Positions 26,506-37,419 of a stretch of 64,000 nt of DNA are shown one piece after another. The DNA lies in the NCBI GenBank assembly GCA_038503075.1, contig JBCAML010000004.1, positions 1,819,149 to 1,883,148 of the forward strand, in the 5' to 3' direction. Below the pieces are notes generated by a model. The model had not been told where the DNA came from. It saw only the letters and a program-made list of their open reading frames with translations, and searched no databases. Each line of letters begins with the position of its first letter. The first letter of the stretch is position 1. The stretch comes from Gyromitra esculenta. Taxonomy: Eukaryota > Ascomycota > Pezizomycetes > Pezizales > Discinaceae. Made by a program: the position numbers and the translations under genes.

Positions 26506-28928
26506 ATGGTAGTCGATAGACGTCTCGATAATATTCTCCGAATTCTCCTTCAACCTGGTCAAGCGGACCCGAATAATGCAGATGCCTCGCGGTTCGTAAA
26601 CCCCCTTTCGCCTACCCGACGCGAGCCACGAAGCTAACTTGCAAGGTAGTATCTATGCCTCGGCAGCTACCGTGCTTGCAACTCTGACGAACCCCCTCAA
26701 TGTTTCGTTGCTTTCGACGCAGATATTAATTTCGCCTGCGATATGGGAGAATTTCGATGGTCTCAAAGCTGGTCTACGGGTTTTCGGAGTCTTTCAATCA
26801 GCAACTTTAGGGAAAATCGAGAATCAGGATTCTATCTCTGTACTGAGTGTTGAGGAATGGATCAATGCTTTAGTTCGGGGGGCTAATAATAATGGTACAT
26901 ATCTGATATGAAAAAGAACGAGAGCATATTTTTCAGGAGCCCCGACTAACAATGGATAGTACCTCGATGGAAGCATTTGCTGTTACTCGGGGGTATTCTC
27001 TCAGCGGACCAGGAGAGGTCCCATCTCCCCCGGGTGACTCGGAGAAGTTTAGAAGAGGCTTTCTGCAGAGCTGTGAATTTATCGGTAGAAACAAATGAGA
27101 CAAACGGTAATTTATCATATGAATACTAGGTGTCGACGCAATTTACTGATTGTAATTAGAGCTCGAGGCGGATACCCTCAGTCTTATACTATCACATGCT
27201 ATGCAAAGTTTATCTAGAAAAGCTAAGGAAGTTATCAACTATGACGTATGCTCAATAAACGTCAATAAACGCCCTACCCAATTTCTAACTAGTAATAGGC
27301 ACTTTTACCAGTCGTCATCAAATCCATCTACTATTCTAGGGAGGGATTTCAATCCGGTTACTTTCTCTCAACAATCGACCATGACATCATGAATTTTGAA
27401 GGAAAGCTTGCTTGGCCGGTAAGATATCACAGTAATTAATTTTCTACAAAGTGATCTCTAATATCTTCCCAGAGTAAATCGAACTCTTTCCTTGAGCTCC
27501 AAAACCGATCCGGGAGACCTATGTTTGCGGCCATGAGTGGGCTGGCGCGCCTTGCTGCCGCCTCGATAAGGCACGCACAGGAGCCTGCAGTTCTGCACGC
27601 CTTCCTGGAGAGGTGAATAGAACCGAACTAATTAAATGAGAAATCCCATTACTAACATAGCTTTTCAGTCTTTTAAGTTTCTCCCAAATATTAACAACAC
27701 AATGGAGGATGAACGGCTTGAGCGAAATACCCATGTCCGAAGAAGCAAAACTCGTTGACGAGGATTCGCTAAAGGCCACAATTCCTGTTGTCTGGCAAAT
27801 TTTGAAGTCTATTCTGTTCGCTTCTACGTTGATACTCCAGGAATTGATGTCGCGTGTCGCTGAATCTCCTACGCTCTGCGACTCTGAAAGTATGTCTTAT
27901 ATTGGTGTTCTTCTCAGAGCTAAGTTTACTAATGTCGATAGACGGCCCTATGATCTCATCGAAAGTGCTTAGTGTTCTACGTGGCTTCTACTTTATCACT
28001 TCCCGATTGGGCCCTAATGCTTTCTCTTCGTACAATTTTGTCTATTTCGCTGCGATTGACATATTGTCAACTTACCCACCCCAAGCTGAGAAGTTTATCA
28101 AGGACATCGCGCCCACAGAAGGTAAACCTGTAATGAGGGTTGGGGTTAGTCTTGATAGGTGCTAATGGACTTCTAGCTGGGAATATTCCTAAGAAGCTGC
28201 CGGATCGGATACTAGACCTTTTCTTCTTGAACACGGTTGAACTCTTTGCATCTACAGTGTCTCAGACGGTCAATGAAGATCTTGTTATCCCGGCCACGTC
28301 ACCATATCTCGCCTCTGGATTGGAGCCAAGTCTACATCCACATTTTGAGTCGGCACATTCCGTCATGCTTTCCATAATAAGTGCTCCGCCGTCCGCAGAA
28401 CTTGGCTCCCGAATTCTTCCATTCTATATCGAATCGGCATTTGAGGCTTTCCCAGTCTCCCTCTCAGCGCGGCAATTTCGTCTCGCATTTGGAACAATAA
28501 TCCGGGAATGCAGTCCTCCACAGCCAATTTCAAAACTCCAACCACACCTCACAGATGTGATTCTCGAGATCTTATGTGAGCGCGCAGCCCGCGCTTCAAC
28601 TACGTCGTTGCCGAATTTAGTGGACGAGGGAGCCGTGGGCTTAAGTGAGAAAGATGTGTGTATACTTGCGTTGATCGATGGTCTCCCGGCAATGCAGGTC
28701 AATGCTATGGAGAGATGGCTTGAGCCTACTGCTGGGCTGTTGGAGATGGTAGAGAACCCTGGGAGCAAATTGAGAATAAGGGAAAGGTTTTGGGATGTGT
28801 TGAGTAGCGAGCTTGATGTTGAGAGGGCAGAGGTGGCGGTAAGATGGTGGACTATGGGAGGAAGGGAGAAAGTGTTGTTCGGCGGAGAAAAGCCCGAGGG
28901 TGTTGAAGGTGTACGGAGCATGTTGTAA
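26506..28928 (+). CDS. PEX8: Peroxin PEX8 (intraperoxisomal peroxisome-biogenesis protein)
   Basis: Nine exons: 26506..26591, 26650..26894, 26960..27106, 27160..27245, 27299..27418, 27473..27612, 27669..27889, 27942..28121 and 28177..28928. They give 658 residues, a normal PEX8 size. Segments recalled from filamentous PEX8 proteins are TNPLNVSLLSTQILISPAIW, VPRWKHLLLLGGIL, EGFQSGYFLSTIDHD, RGFYFITSRLGPNAF and LDLFFLNTVELF. ESAHSVMLSII and GLPAMQVNAMERWLEP also fit. The C-terminus is RSML, and SML fits the loose PTS1 consensus, as expected for a matrix-side peroxin that is itself imported. PEX8 bridges the docking and RING parts of the import machinery and aids cargo release from Pex5. The last intron has two usable acceptors (after 28158 or 28176). 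I chose 28176 because a CTAAT branch site precedes it. Confidence 0.8.
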
Positions 28929-29404
28929 CGTGCCGGCAGGCAAGTTTGAACCTTTTTTTTAGAAAGAAAAAAAATGCTACGTACAGTTTATGTAAGTCTT
29001 AGTATGGTTATAGATATCGGTGCCGCAATTTGGTCGGGATGAAGCCTAACTTGTATTTCAAAGTATTTAATGAATTTACACTTTCATCGAGCTGCTGGAG
29101 ACTCGTAGAAACCCTTAGGATAAGAATAATAAGAACAGTGATAGGAAAAAAGAAAGCCCAAACCTGGAAGTAGCCAATAACTGTATTCGAGTGATAGGAG
29201 GTGATCGTAAGAAGTCATCCTATTTACTATTATTTCTATTACTCTAGTCGCTATATACAACGCTAGCAGATGATTCCCGTGTATATCTGATGTACGGTGA
29301 TTTTTAGCGGCGGGCAAAAGACTACACCACGAAGAAACCAAACCAGGCCTCAATTTGAGAGATACGTACTCTATATATGTTCTAACCCGTTTGTCAAGAA
29401 TGTT

Positions 29405-29954
29405 CATTTACAAAATGGCCAGTCTGCTTTACAAATGGGCCAACCCATCTCCAGAGTGTTATTCAAACTTGGCCCGTATTCAAAGTAAAATGGTTTTCAT
29501 TAACCACAACTAAGTCAACTTACGCTAAAAGAATATCGGCCTCTCCACCATTTACCTTAGTACTGATAGCCACTTGAAAAGCAACACAAAAACAACAGTC
29601 TTCAAGTTCTACAACCACCATCACAGTATCATCCAGTACCCGGAGCACGCTGAGCTCTTGGAGTGCTATCTTTTTTGTAGCCGATGGGTGCGCTTGAGTT
29701 CATGATAAAGTTGCTATAGTGGGCTGCGGTGGAGTTGACTGGTACCTTGAGTTGAAATTCAGGGCATTCTGAGTGGATTTTTAGCAAGGCCTCATGGTCC
29801 AAGCTTCTGATGGTAGTCTAAGCTTTGCTGCTGCACTTTGGATACGGGCCACCAACTAGTGCCACTTTGCTGGTGGGCCAGCCTATCTGCAAAGTTGCTC
29901 TATTTGCAAACTGGCTGGCCCATTTACAAAATGGTCAGTCACTTTGTAAACGGG
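29405..29954 (+). repeat. Pair of ~35-bp direct repeats, 516 bp apart
   Basis: 29405..29441 and 29921..29954 share CATTTACAAAATGG followed by CAGTC and CTTT-AAA-GGG. Around the second copy, similar fragments recur (GGGCCAGCCTATCTGCAAA at 29877, GCAAACTGGCTGGCCCA at 29906). This suggests decayed local duplications. Confidence 0.65.
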
Positions 29955-30993
29955 ATTTAATGACATACGGGCCGGAACATACATCAGCCAGTACCTTTGA
30001 TAGATTTTTGTTAGTATGGCAATAGTTTTTTCGTATCAAACTAGAAAGGATTCGCGGTACATTCATCCCTAGAAGAGAGAAATTAGCATAGTAGGTTTAG
30101 TGTATTACGTTTTCAAGTTATTATCCTTAAAAAAATGGTTTAAAACTCCTCTCAATGTAAATACGCTCTAGATACTAAGTAGTCCGCAAACGAACTCAAC
30201 TTCGGAGAGTCTCTATTGCGAATGAAGCCCACGCATGAAGCCTCCCATCATTCAATTGAATTCTCGGCAGTGTCTTTGGTAAACCTAAGAATAGATTGTT
30301 AGAAACGTCATCACATTGTAAAGCTGCGATATGTAGTAGGCAGGAATGACGAACCAGTGCCCAGACACAGTAGCTATCAGGGAATATATAATTGCAAAAT
30401 GTCGTAGTTTGCAGATGAAACGCGATCAGTTGTAACCACATGAAGCATGGATTCTTTCAGCCCCTGATCGCTGAATAACATGAAGTGGAGATCTAATGGT
30501 AGTAAACCCTTTTAAAAGCTAGCTGTCTATGAGCTAAAGAGTAGAGGAAATGAAGAATAAAATCTAAGTATTTTTAACAAGAAACTCCTCGCTACTCGAT
30601 ACCAGTATTCTGCAGGTAACTTAGGCAACCCACCATTAAACTTGATATTGAATAGCTGATCAACCCTAATCGATTATTGAGTATCGGACGTCAATAAACT
30701 CTAAAAAAAATATTTTTAAAATCCACTTCGAATAACCGATATGCCCAGGAAATTGTCTATTAAATTGGTGTTGAAGGGACCGATTTGGGGGTTCTTTCTA
30801 GTTAAAGTGGATATCACAATGTCGTACCACCAAATATTTTCGAATCGTGTCAGGATTTCTAATGAGAATTAGCAAATGAATAACCCGAGAGTGGTTGAAC
30901 GGGCTACGAAGCGAATTATTAATCAAGAACTAGCTTTAAATCCGAATGACCGGATATCTCTCTTCTGGTCCGGCATCAACTCGATTCAATACC

Positions 30994-31014
30994 TAGATAG
31001 ATAGATAGATAGAT
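30994..31014. repeat. Microsatellite (GATA)n
   Basis: Uninterrupted GATA run of about five units in the gene-poor tract. Confidence 0.9.
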
Positions 31015-31726
31015 TAATCATACACTCGGTTCAATACCTTGTCAGCTATTGGAAAAATTCAGTCATGACCCCTAACTACAATAGCCTGAGACCGGATGGT
31101 ACGACTAACTAATCTTCTCTTTTCGATAAATAAAAAAACATACTAGAGTTTGGAAGCAGTTAGTAAACCTCGAACCTAGTAATAATTAGGAACATCAGGG
31201 AAAATTAAAAGACTGCGCAATTCTCAATAGGCCTTCGATAGCTATAGTGAGATCCCTGCATTACTGAGCCATATAGAATGCACTTAACAATACACCAGTC
31301 AAGGCTGCGTTGAACGATGGCTCCGGAGCTTTGCGATTGGAGACCTAGAAATGACTGGATAAAAATCGAATAGTTCTAGAGCTTTGCGTTTGAAAGCTTG
31401 GAGGAAGTTGAATATGTTAGGTTTGGGCTTGGGGTTGGATAACAGTTGGACGGTTCCGAAGTTTTACGTTTGTAGCTTGGGAGCTTGGGGGAAGTTGGAT
31501 GATTCCGGAGCCTGGCGTTTAGATGCCTAGTGAAAGCTAGCGAACTCCCAGGTAGTTCTAAGGATTTGAAACACATCTCAACGAGGGAGAACTCGTCATT
31601 TAGCATATTCTATGCTCTTGATGATGGGTCTAATCTTTAATGATTTGGGGAACTCGGCGATCTTGGAAAATTTAGCAAGCACCAAATTATTTATAAGAGC
31701 AAGACCACCGCTTGAAAATAGTACTT

Positions 31727-31764
31727 GCTCATCATTAAGCGTATGGAAGCACTTAATGATGAGC
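31727..31764. repeat. Perfect 13-bp inverted repeat (hairpin) in the satellite
   Basis: GCTCATCATTAAG at 31727..31739 pairs fully with CTTAATGATGAGC at 31752..31764 around a 12-base loop. Related hairpins occur at 31595..31627, 32198..32229 and 32399..32424, with mismatches. Confidence 0.9.
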
Positions 31765-32082
31765 CGAATTCATCATTCCGGGCAGTTAAGAGATCTAGAG
31801 AAAGTTAGTAATACCCAAGCAACCGCAAAGACTGGACATACCGTTTGTGAATGGCTTAGACAATCATCGTACATTATCTTTGCGCGTAACCATGACCAGA
31901 AGCTGGAGTGAGTGAGCATGATTGAAACTATGTAGGGAATGTTAGTAAATATCCAAGGAAGAATTTCAAGGACGATGAATCTATACAGTTAATAATAAGC
32001 CCGGAAAGTTTGAAATACTGAAGAATATTAGTGAATATTTGATTAATGGCTACGAGGAATTAAGATACGTCTGTTGGATACT

Positions 32083-32107
32083 TGCCCATCATCCTGGATG
32101 ATGGGCA
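32083..32107. repeat. 25-bp near-perfect palindrome in the satellite
   Basis: TGCCCATCATCC and GGATGATGGGCA flank a single T. Such a structure would extrude as a cruciform or fold as a tight hairpin. Confidence 0.92.
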
Positions 32108-32710
32108 CAGGCAATAATAAGCCCGAAAAGGTTAAATTACTGGAGAAGGTCAGTAAACACGTGAGTAATTAATATCAGAGACGAATGAGGAGCGACTCAT
32201 CACTAAGCATACTCCTATGCTTTATGATGGCCTCGAGTTGAATTGAATTATTTTGAGGGATAGGCTAGAGAAATTTAGCAAACGGATAAGTAACTGGTTC
32301 GATGAAAAAGCTAGAGATACTGTTCGCTGTGGAATGGTTCACCCCTCACCCGTCATTCAAGAGGAATATCTCACCAATCTTATCGATGAGGAATAGCTCA
32401 TCATCCTAGCATTCTAGACGACGAATATTATGGTGAATCAAGAGGTTGTTGAGTCTAAGGAAGGTTAGTAAACGCCCGAGTAGCCCAGCTAGACGCAGGA
32501 GTTGGACATACTTTTCGGAAAGAAATAACAAACCATTGCAGCGTATTCAACGATGTGTGGAATGAACGATCTAGTAACTTGTAGCCTAAAGAATCTTAGT
32601 AAACACTTAGTGGGTTAGTTGGATTGAAGAGCTATAAATACTCTCGCCAAGTGCCACCTGCAATAAGTTGAGGCCTGAATGTAGATTAAAGAGGATTAGC
32701 AAGTATCAAA

Positions 32711-33931
32711 ATAGTGGTTATTGGAGAGGAAGATACTCCAAGGCAGCGAGATTTGAATAAATCAGTGTGCTTGATACAGGTTCAATATTTCCTCTGAATA
32801 TCGTTGTAGCTTAAATCTGCATGAGAAACGGTTGAATACTTGTGCAAGATTGAATAATTTTGAATAAAATCGGTAGTTTTAGGTGGGCGAGAAGTTTGAA
32901 TATCATCCGGTCAGCATCTCCCTAAATGCATCAGCATCAGCATCAGCATTGTTTTTGAAGGTCATCCACACTAGCATCATGTTAGATACCAGTGTCGATG
33001 GTTATTGGTAGCGTAATCTGCTGCTAGAAGTGGAGTAACTTTGAATAACAGTGTCGATTACTGGAGGGGAAGCTGTTGTTATCCTGTGAAGTGGTTGAAT
33101 TTCTGAGGATTAAGATTGAGTGTGAGTTTGGCTCGACACAGCCGCTCAATTGCGATTAGAATGCGCTGTTAATAGTAATTAATTCATCAATGTCATGCCC
33201 GATCGTAAGTTTTGAAACAAGGACTACATACTCAAATTGAACTCCGTTGAGAGCCTTACCGGAACATGTTCCGTCCGGCTGCTTGAATCGAATTGTCAAT
33301 TGCTATTATCATCGGTTGGGATGGTTTAGGAAGAGGGTAGGAGAGGGAAGCGGATTGAATATTCTTTTTTGTTGTTGAATCGACTTAATATCGCTGGCGA
33401 ATAGAGGAAAGAAGAATTTGTTCATCCGTCTGTGGTAGTTGATGAGTGAAGGAGGGAGGGAGGAGGAAGGAGGAAGGAGAAGAAGGGAGTTCGTATTTAT
33501 AGGGAATAGGGCTCCAGGTGTGGGAGGAAAGAAAAAAAAAAAAGGGCACAATTCTGATGCTGGGGGGGACGCAACCTTTCTATATTATGCACCTACTTAT
33601 GCACCTCGACGAGAGAGTTCCTTTCTATGTCGATGGTGGGCCGAACTCATTTTATCTTATACACCTCGATGAGAGGATTCTTAAACGGGAAGAGATATAA
33701 TACCACCTCGCTTTCGCTCTTTTCCTAATGCACGTGGGGTCCTGTGTAATGTCAATATCCGACCGTTGCCAAGATTGTACTCTCAAATTGCGCCAGACAT
33801 CACGATCATTTCCCCAAATTTCTCGAACTTAAGGCAAGCTTATAAATCAACTGGTATTCTTTTGCCCTCATATGCGCCAACCAAATATAATAATACACCA
33901 AACACATCCTTGACGTCCACACCGTCCACGA
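32711..33931. other. Gene-poor tract, second part
   Basis: Carries a CATCAG trinucleotide-type run (32928..32949) and a GGA-rich tract (33449..33487). Frames across the GGA tract are low-complexity only. The right end is the 3' flank of the Ste14-type gene. Confidence 0.5.
32928..32949. repeat. Microsatellite (CATCAG)n
   Basis: About 3.5 units of CATCAG beside the satellite array. Confidence 0.85.
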
Positions 33932-34918
33932 CTATTTGATAAACGGAATCCCGGTCCTAGTCCTAGCCCGGTACTGCACATAATCATCACCAAAGAACTC
34001 AATCAACAACTTCTCCTCATCTACACACATAGCCGAATTAGCACTCGCCCTCGAAAAAGCCACCGCCAAAAAACCAAATCGTCAAAATGGCAAACTAACC
34101 TCTAATCCTATTCGAAAAAAACGTCCATAACACCACCACATAACCTACCGCACACACCGGATTCCCCAACATAACCTGCGTCCCAATCCCCCACCAAAAG
34201 AACCCAAAATACGACGGGTGCCGCAGTACGCTGTAGATGCCCGTCGTAACTAGAACATGTCCTTGCTCACGTCTTGAGACGACCAGATGCGAGAAGTTAG
34301 TACCTGCATGAGCCATCGCATACGAGCGAGCTAGCTGTCCAAGTACAATCAACACCACACCTACCCACCATTAGCTCCTTAGCCCCTCTACCTAAAAAGG
34401 GGAGGGGGGGACAAACCAGCAGCAGTAAAGCCACGATGTAACTTCAAACCCGGGAAGAGCCACCACTCAATAATAGCCTCGACAACAGCAGACGCATGTG
34501 CGATATTATACGCAGCACCATTACTCGTCAACAAAAACGCTGTACCCCCAAATCAGCCACCAACCAACCAACCAACGGGTGAGAGGGGGGGGAGGGAGAG
34601 AGGAATACACTTCACTTCAGCCTTCCTAGTATTAAACCTCGCCGTAACCCAAAACTCCATAAAATGGAAAACACCCAACGCCGTCAAAAACATCGGTAAC
34701 TGCCAATATCCACTCCGCATACCCCACGCCAAACATATCCCCAACGCCACCCCAGCACCCAGCATTCCTGCGCGCACCGCGATGCCGTCGAGCGCGAATT
34801 GGTGGCCTGGGTATAGATACGCTACTGGTTCGAAACGCGCAGAGCCCGGGCCGGGCTGCACGTATGAACGTGATGACGAGCGCGGGGGGAACGGAGAAGG
34901 GTTGGATGTGGATGTCAT
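33932..34918 (-). CDS. STE14: Protein-S-isoprenylcysteine O-methyltransferase (Ste14/ICMT)
   Basis: Exons 34918..34609, 34539..34417, 34360..34100 and 34020..33932 encode 260 residues. ICMT methylates the C-terminal prenylcysteine of CaaX proteins such as Ras and a-factor at the ER membrane. Hydrophobic helices include GMLGAGVALGICLAWGM and LPMFLTALGVFHFMEFW. Family motifs are TSNGAAYNIAHASAVVE, GTNFSHLV, RHPSYFGFFWWGIGTQ and SNRIRDEEKLLIEFFGDDY. The SAM-binding region is the last third. Length and ending (RTRTGIPFIK) match fungal enzymes. The donor of intron 1 was placed at GTATTC so that the frame reads EVKSFLLTSNG. The N-terminus is Ser/Pro-rich and may be slightly shorter in reality. Confidence 0.95.
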
Positions 34919-35752
34919 TGTTCGGGTTGCTGTTGTGAATATGAGGGAGGAGGGGAGGAAGGAAGGCAGGGGGAGCTTGGAGCTTGTTGTTGTGGGAAGC
35001 TTGGCGTGGAATTAAGTTTATCCGATGCACGTGTTCCTGAATGACGTCCGTATGTACGATAGGGTTAGGGGAGACTCGGTATTCACGACTTCTTTACTAT
35101 TCGTTATCTGATAACAGAGCAGATGCCTGAGTTACGCTTTAAGTGCAGTGTAATGTAAAGCCCTCAACGAGTTCCCGAATCGAGGGTATAAGCTAGGATC
35201 GTGCTGGGGCTGAGAAGCGGAATATGGCCATGAACGGGGTCAATTCCTATGACAGTGTAACATCCTGCGGCGTAGCGATAGCGATGTCACAAATAGCGGT
35301 ATGGGTTGATATCCCAACACAAACCCAATCTATAATGTTCTGCTCAGGCACACAGTTAGGCATATCCACCACATATCACTCGACCAATCACCTACTACGA
35401 AAACCCTAGCGTGCATCAAGCTCTAATACGCACATCCTAGAATACAACCCACACAAAACAGAGAAGAATCCTTCTCTTATTTCATTCGAGCTAGAAAAAA
35501 AACAAGTCTTAAACAATTCTCCACAGTACCACCAAATCCGATTGCTACCTATCCCCAACTTCTCAAGACCCCGCAAATTTTTTTTTTATGGAGGAAGGAG
35601 GATGATGAACCCCCCCCCTCCAAAATCAAATCAAAAACCAACCTTTTAACACCAACAAAAAAATCACACGGAATAAATTAAAAAAAAAGCCCCCCCCCAA
35701 TTCCGATTCTCATCCCCTTAACCCCCAACTATTCTTAGAAACAACACATCGG
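34919..35752. other. Intergenic, homopolymer-rich
   Basis: Ste14-type promoter and the CEG1 3' flank. Runs of C, A and T (35575-35700) are typical of a terminator/UTR zone. No gene seen. Confidence 0.5.
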
Positions 35753-37419
35753 CTATACAGATTCTTTGACCCTTTTCGGGACCTGATAGCCTCTCCCTTC
35801 CGCTTGTTCCGTTTGCTCCACTCCATTTGCCGTTCTTTTCACCGGCCTACCAATCTCCCTATTCCTAGCAGGGGTTGGAGCCTCCATCCGCTTCTTCAGC
35901 TTCGCATTCGCATCCGCATCCGCCAATCGCGCTTTCCATGCGTCCCTGATCCCTGGAGCCTCCTTGATCAAGTCCTCTTTGGACACAGCATCCTTCACAC
36001 TTTCCATCACGCTGTTGACCGTGCTGATATGGTTTCCGTGTTTCTTGTCTTGACGGAATCTCATATATCTCCACCGCCCCTTCACATCCATTGCGCACTC
36101 GACGATCGTGTCATCTAGCGGGACGCCAAGCTGCTTCAGTTTCTCCCATTGTTCGGGCGTTACGTACATTTCGGCCCATATCTTGTATGTGTCGTCACCC
36201 AAAAAGACCGAGAGGTTGAATTTAGGCATCGCGTGGTAGTCTAGGAGGGCGGATTCGTCGTCGGATTCGTCGTCGGATTCAGGCTCTCGGGGTGGGAATT
36301 TAAGGTTGAGGCGGAAGTCGATGGAGTTTTCGGATGCGGGTTTCCATTTTATGCTAGAGGATGAATTAGTGGGATGGAAGGGAGGACTAAGAGGGAGGGA
36401 GGCAAACATGTGTTCGTCAGTGCCGAACTTGTAAGGTGATGTTCGACAAGTGAAGATTAGGCCGTCGTTGCCATGAGGAAGGCTTGGTAAGGTGATTGCA
36501 AACATCGATGGGATAGCGTAAGAGAATTCCATCGCTTTGAATTCAACTCTGCGTTGACGTTAGCAAAAAAGCCTACCTCTAAAGAGATGACCGGAAATGA
36601 TGCGGAGAAGGGATCACCGGTATGAGGTACTGACTGAAATGGAAAGAACTGTAATTCGTTTGGAAAGGCTCTACACAGCTCCTTGTAAGGTTTGAATACG
36701 CGATCCTTGAAGTACTACTGGAAATCAGCCACCGCAGACCCAACATCCCTTCGAGTTCGTGCGAGTGAGAATCCATGCTGGGGTTCCTTACTCCAAGCCT
36801 CTTATCCAACGTCCTTTCCATCATGTTCTGATTATCGAGAAACAAGCAATCGAAGACCAAGTATCGCAGGAGCTTTTTGCCGTTGCCAATGTCATCCAAC
36901 ACCAGTTCCCCGTCGATCAAAGTTTCCGTATGGAAGCTGCAGAAGGTAAGGTCGCCGTGCATGGGGAAATGCAGATTTTGCACCCAGTAGTAGTCGTTTT
37001 TCCGATCTATCAAGTAGTGTACTTCTTTATCGTTGTCGCGCGTAAAGTACATGAGGCACCTAATTCCGTCCGACTTTTCGCAGAGGTAATAGCTATTCCC
37101 ACCAGCCGAATCAGCTCACAGTTCCCTCGAAAAGGGAAAAGGGAGGAAGCATCTGTAACACACTCCGTCCGTTTCAGCTCCTGCAGATGCTTCGCTGCAA
37201 ACGATACCGGTTGCGCGCCTATTGGAGATTCTTTGTGTTAGCCACGTGTTTTGATGCTTCGCTTGAGGCTCAAATGATGTAGGAGATCGTCGCGAACCAA
37301 CCTGGAAACGAAATGATCCCCCTGCCCAGCATGGTTGCGACTTCTTTGCGCAACATGTTGGCAAGATCCTGTTCGGCCTTGATGCCGGGTATCTCGGGCA
37401 CCGGTGAATGCGAAGTCAT
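35753..37419 (-). CDS. CEG1: mRNA guanylyltransferase, capping enzyme alpha subunit
   Basis: Exons 37419..37302, 37218..37164, 37092..36792, 36714..36635, 36548..36408 and 36353..35753 encode 431 residues. It transfers GMP from GTP to the 5' diphosphate end of nascent mRNA in the nucleus. The nucleotidyltransferase motif I is EKSDGIR with the GMP-accepting Lys64. Motif III is seen in LIDGELVLD and LLRYLVFDCLF. Motif IV-like text follows in DGLIFTCRTSPYKFGTDEHI, and motif V is IIKWKPASENSIDFRL. The C-terminal OB-fold part contains IWAEMYVTPEQWEKL and VECAMDVKGRWRYMRFRQDK, ending in a basic tail. It shares a 1.1-kb divergent promoter with the NSRP1-like gene. Confidence 0.95.

Larger units (their letters stand above)
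28929..31149. other. Gene-poor AT-rich tract, first part
   Basis: No exons, tRNA or transposon proteins recognised. It holds the direct repeats at 29405 and 29921 (listed separately) and a GATA microsatellite at 30994. Frames here are short and lack coding character. Confidence 0.5.
31150..32710 (+). repeat. Degenerate ~120-bp-period satellite with recurrent hairpins
   Basis: The core (G/T)TTAG(T/C)AAAC-like word recurs at about 31159, 31671, 31804, 31941, 32027, 32150, 32274, 32464, 32595 and 32695. After the first gap the spacings are 133, 137, 86, 123, 124, 190, 131 and 100 bases. Most copies are preceded by a purine-rich GAGAAG-like word. The closest pair starts AATAATAAGCCCGGAAAGTT (31991) and AATAATAAGCCCGAAAAGGT (32113). 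Between cores lie CATCAT...ATGATG hairpins, listed separately. A second, shorter degenerate unit containing GGAGCTTTGCG/GAGCTTTGCG occupies 31320-31520. No coding frame spans the array. Confidence 0.75.

Noticed and set aside
32083..32107. Palindrome considered as a CRISPR repeat or transcription terminator
   Set aside because: CRISPR arrays do not occur in fungal nuclear DNA, and spacers of constant length are absent. There is no T-tract after the stem. It is better seen as part of the satellite's hairpin family.
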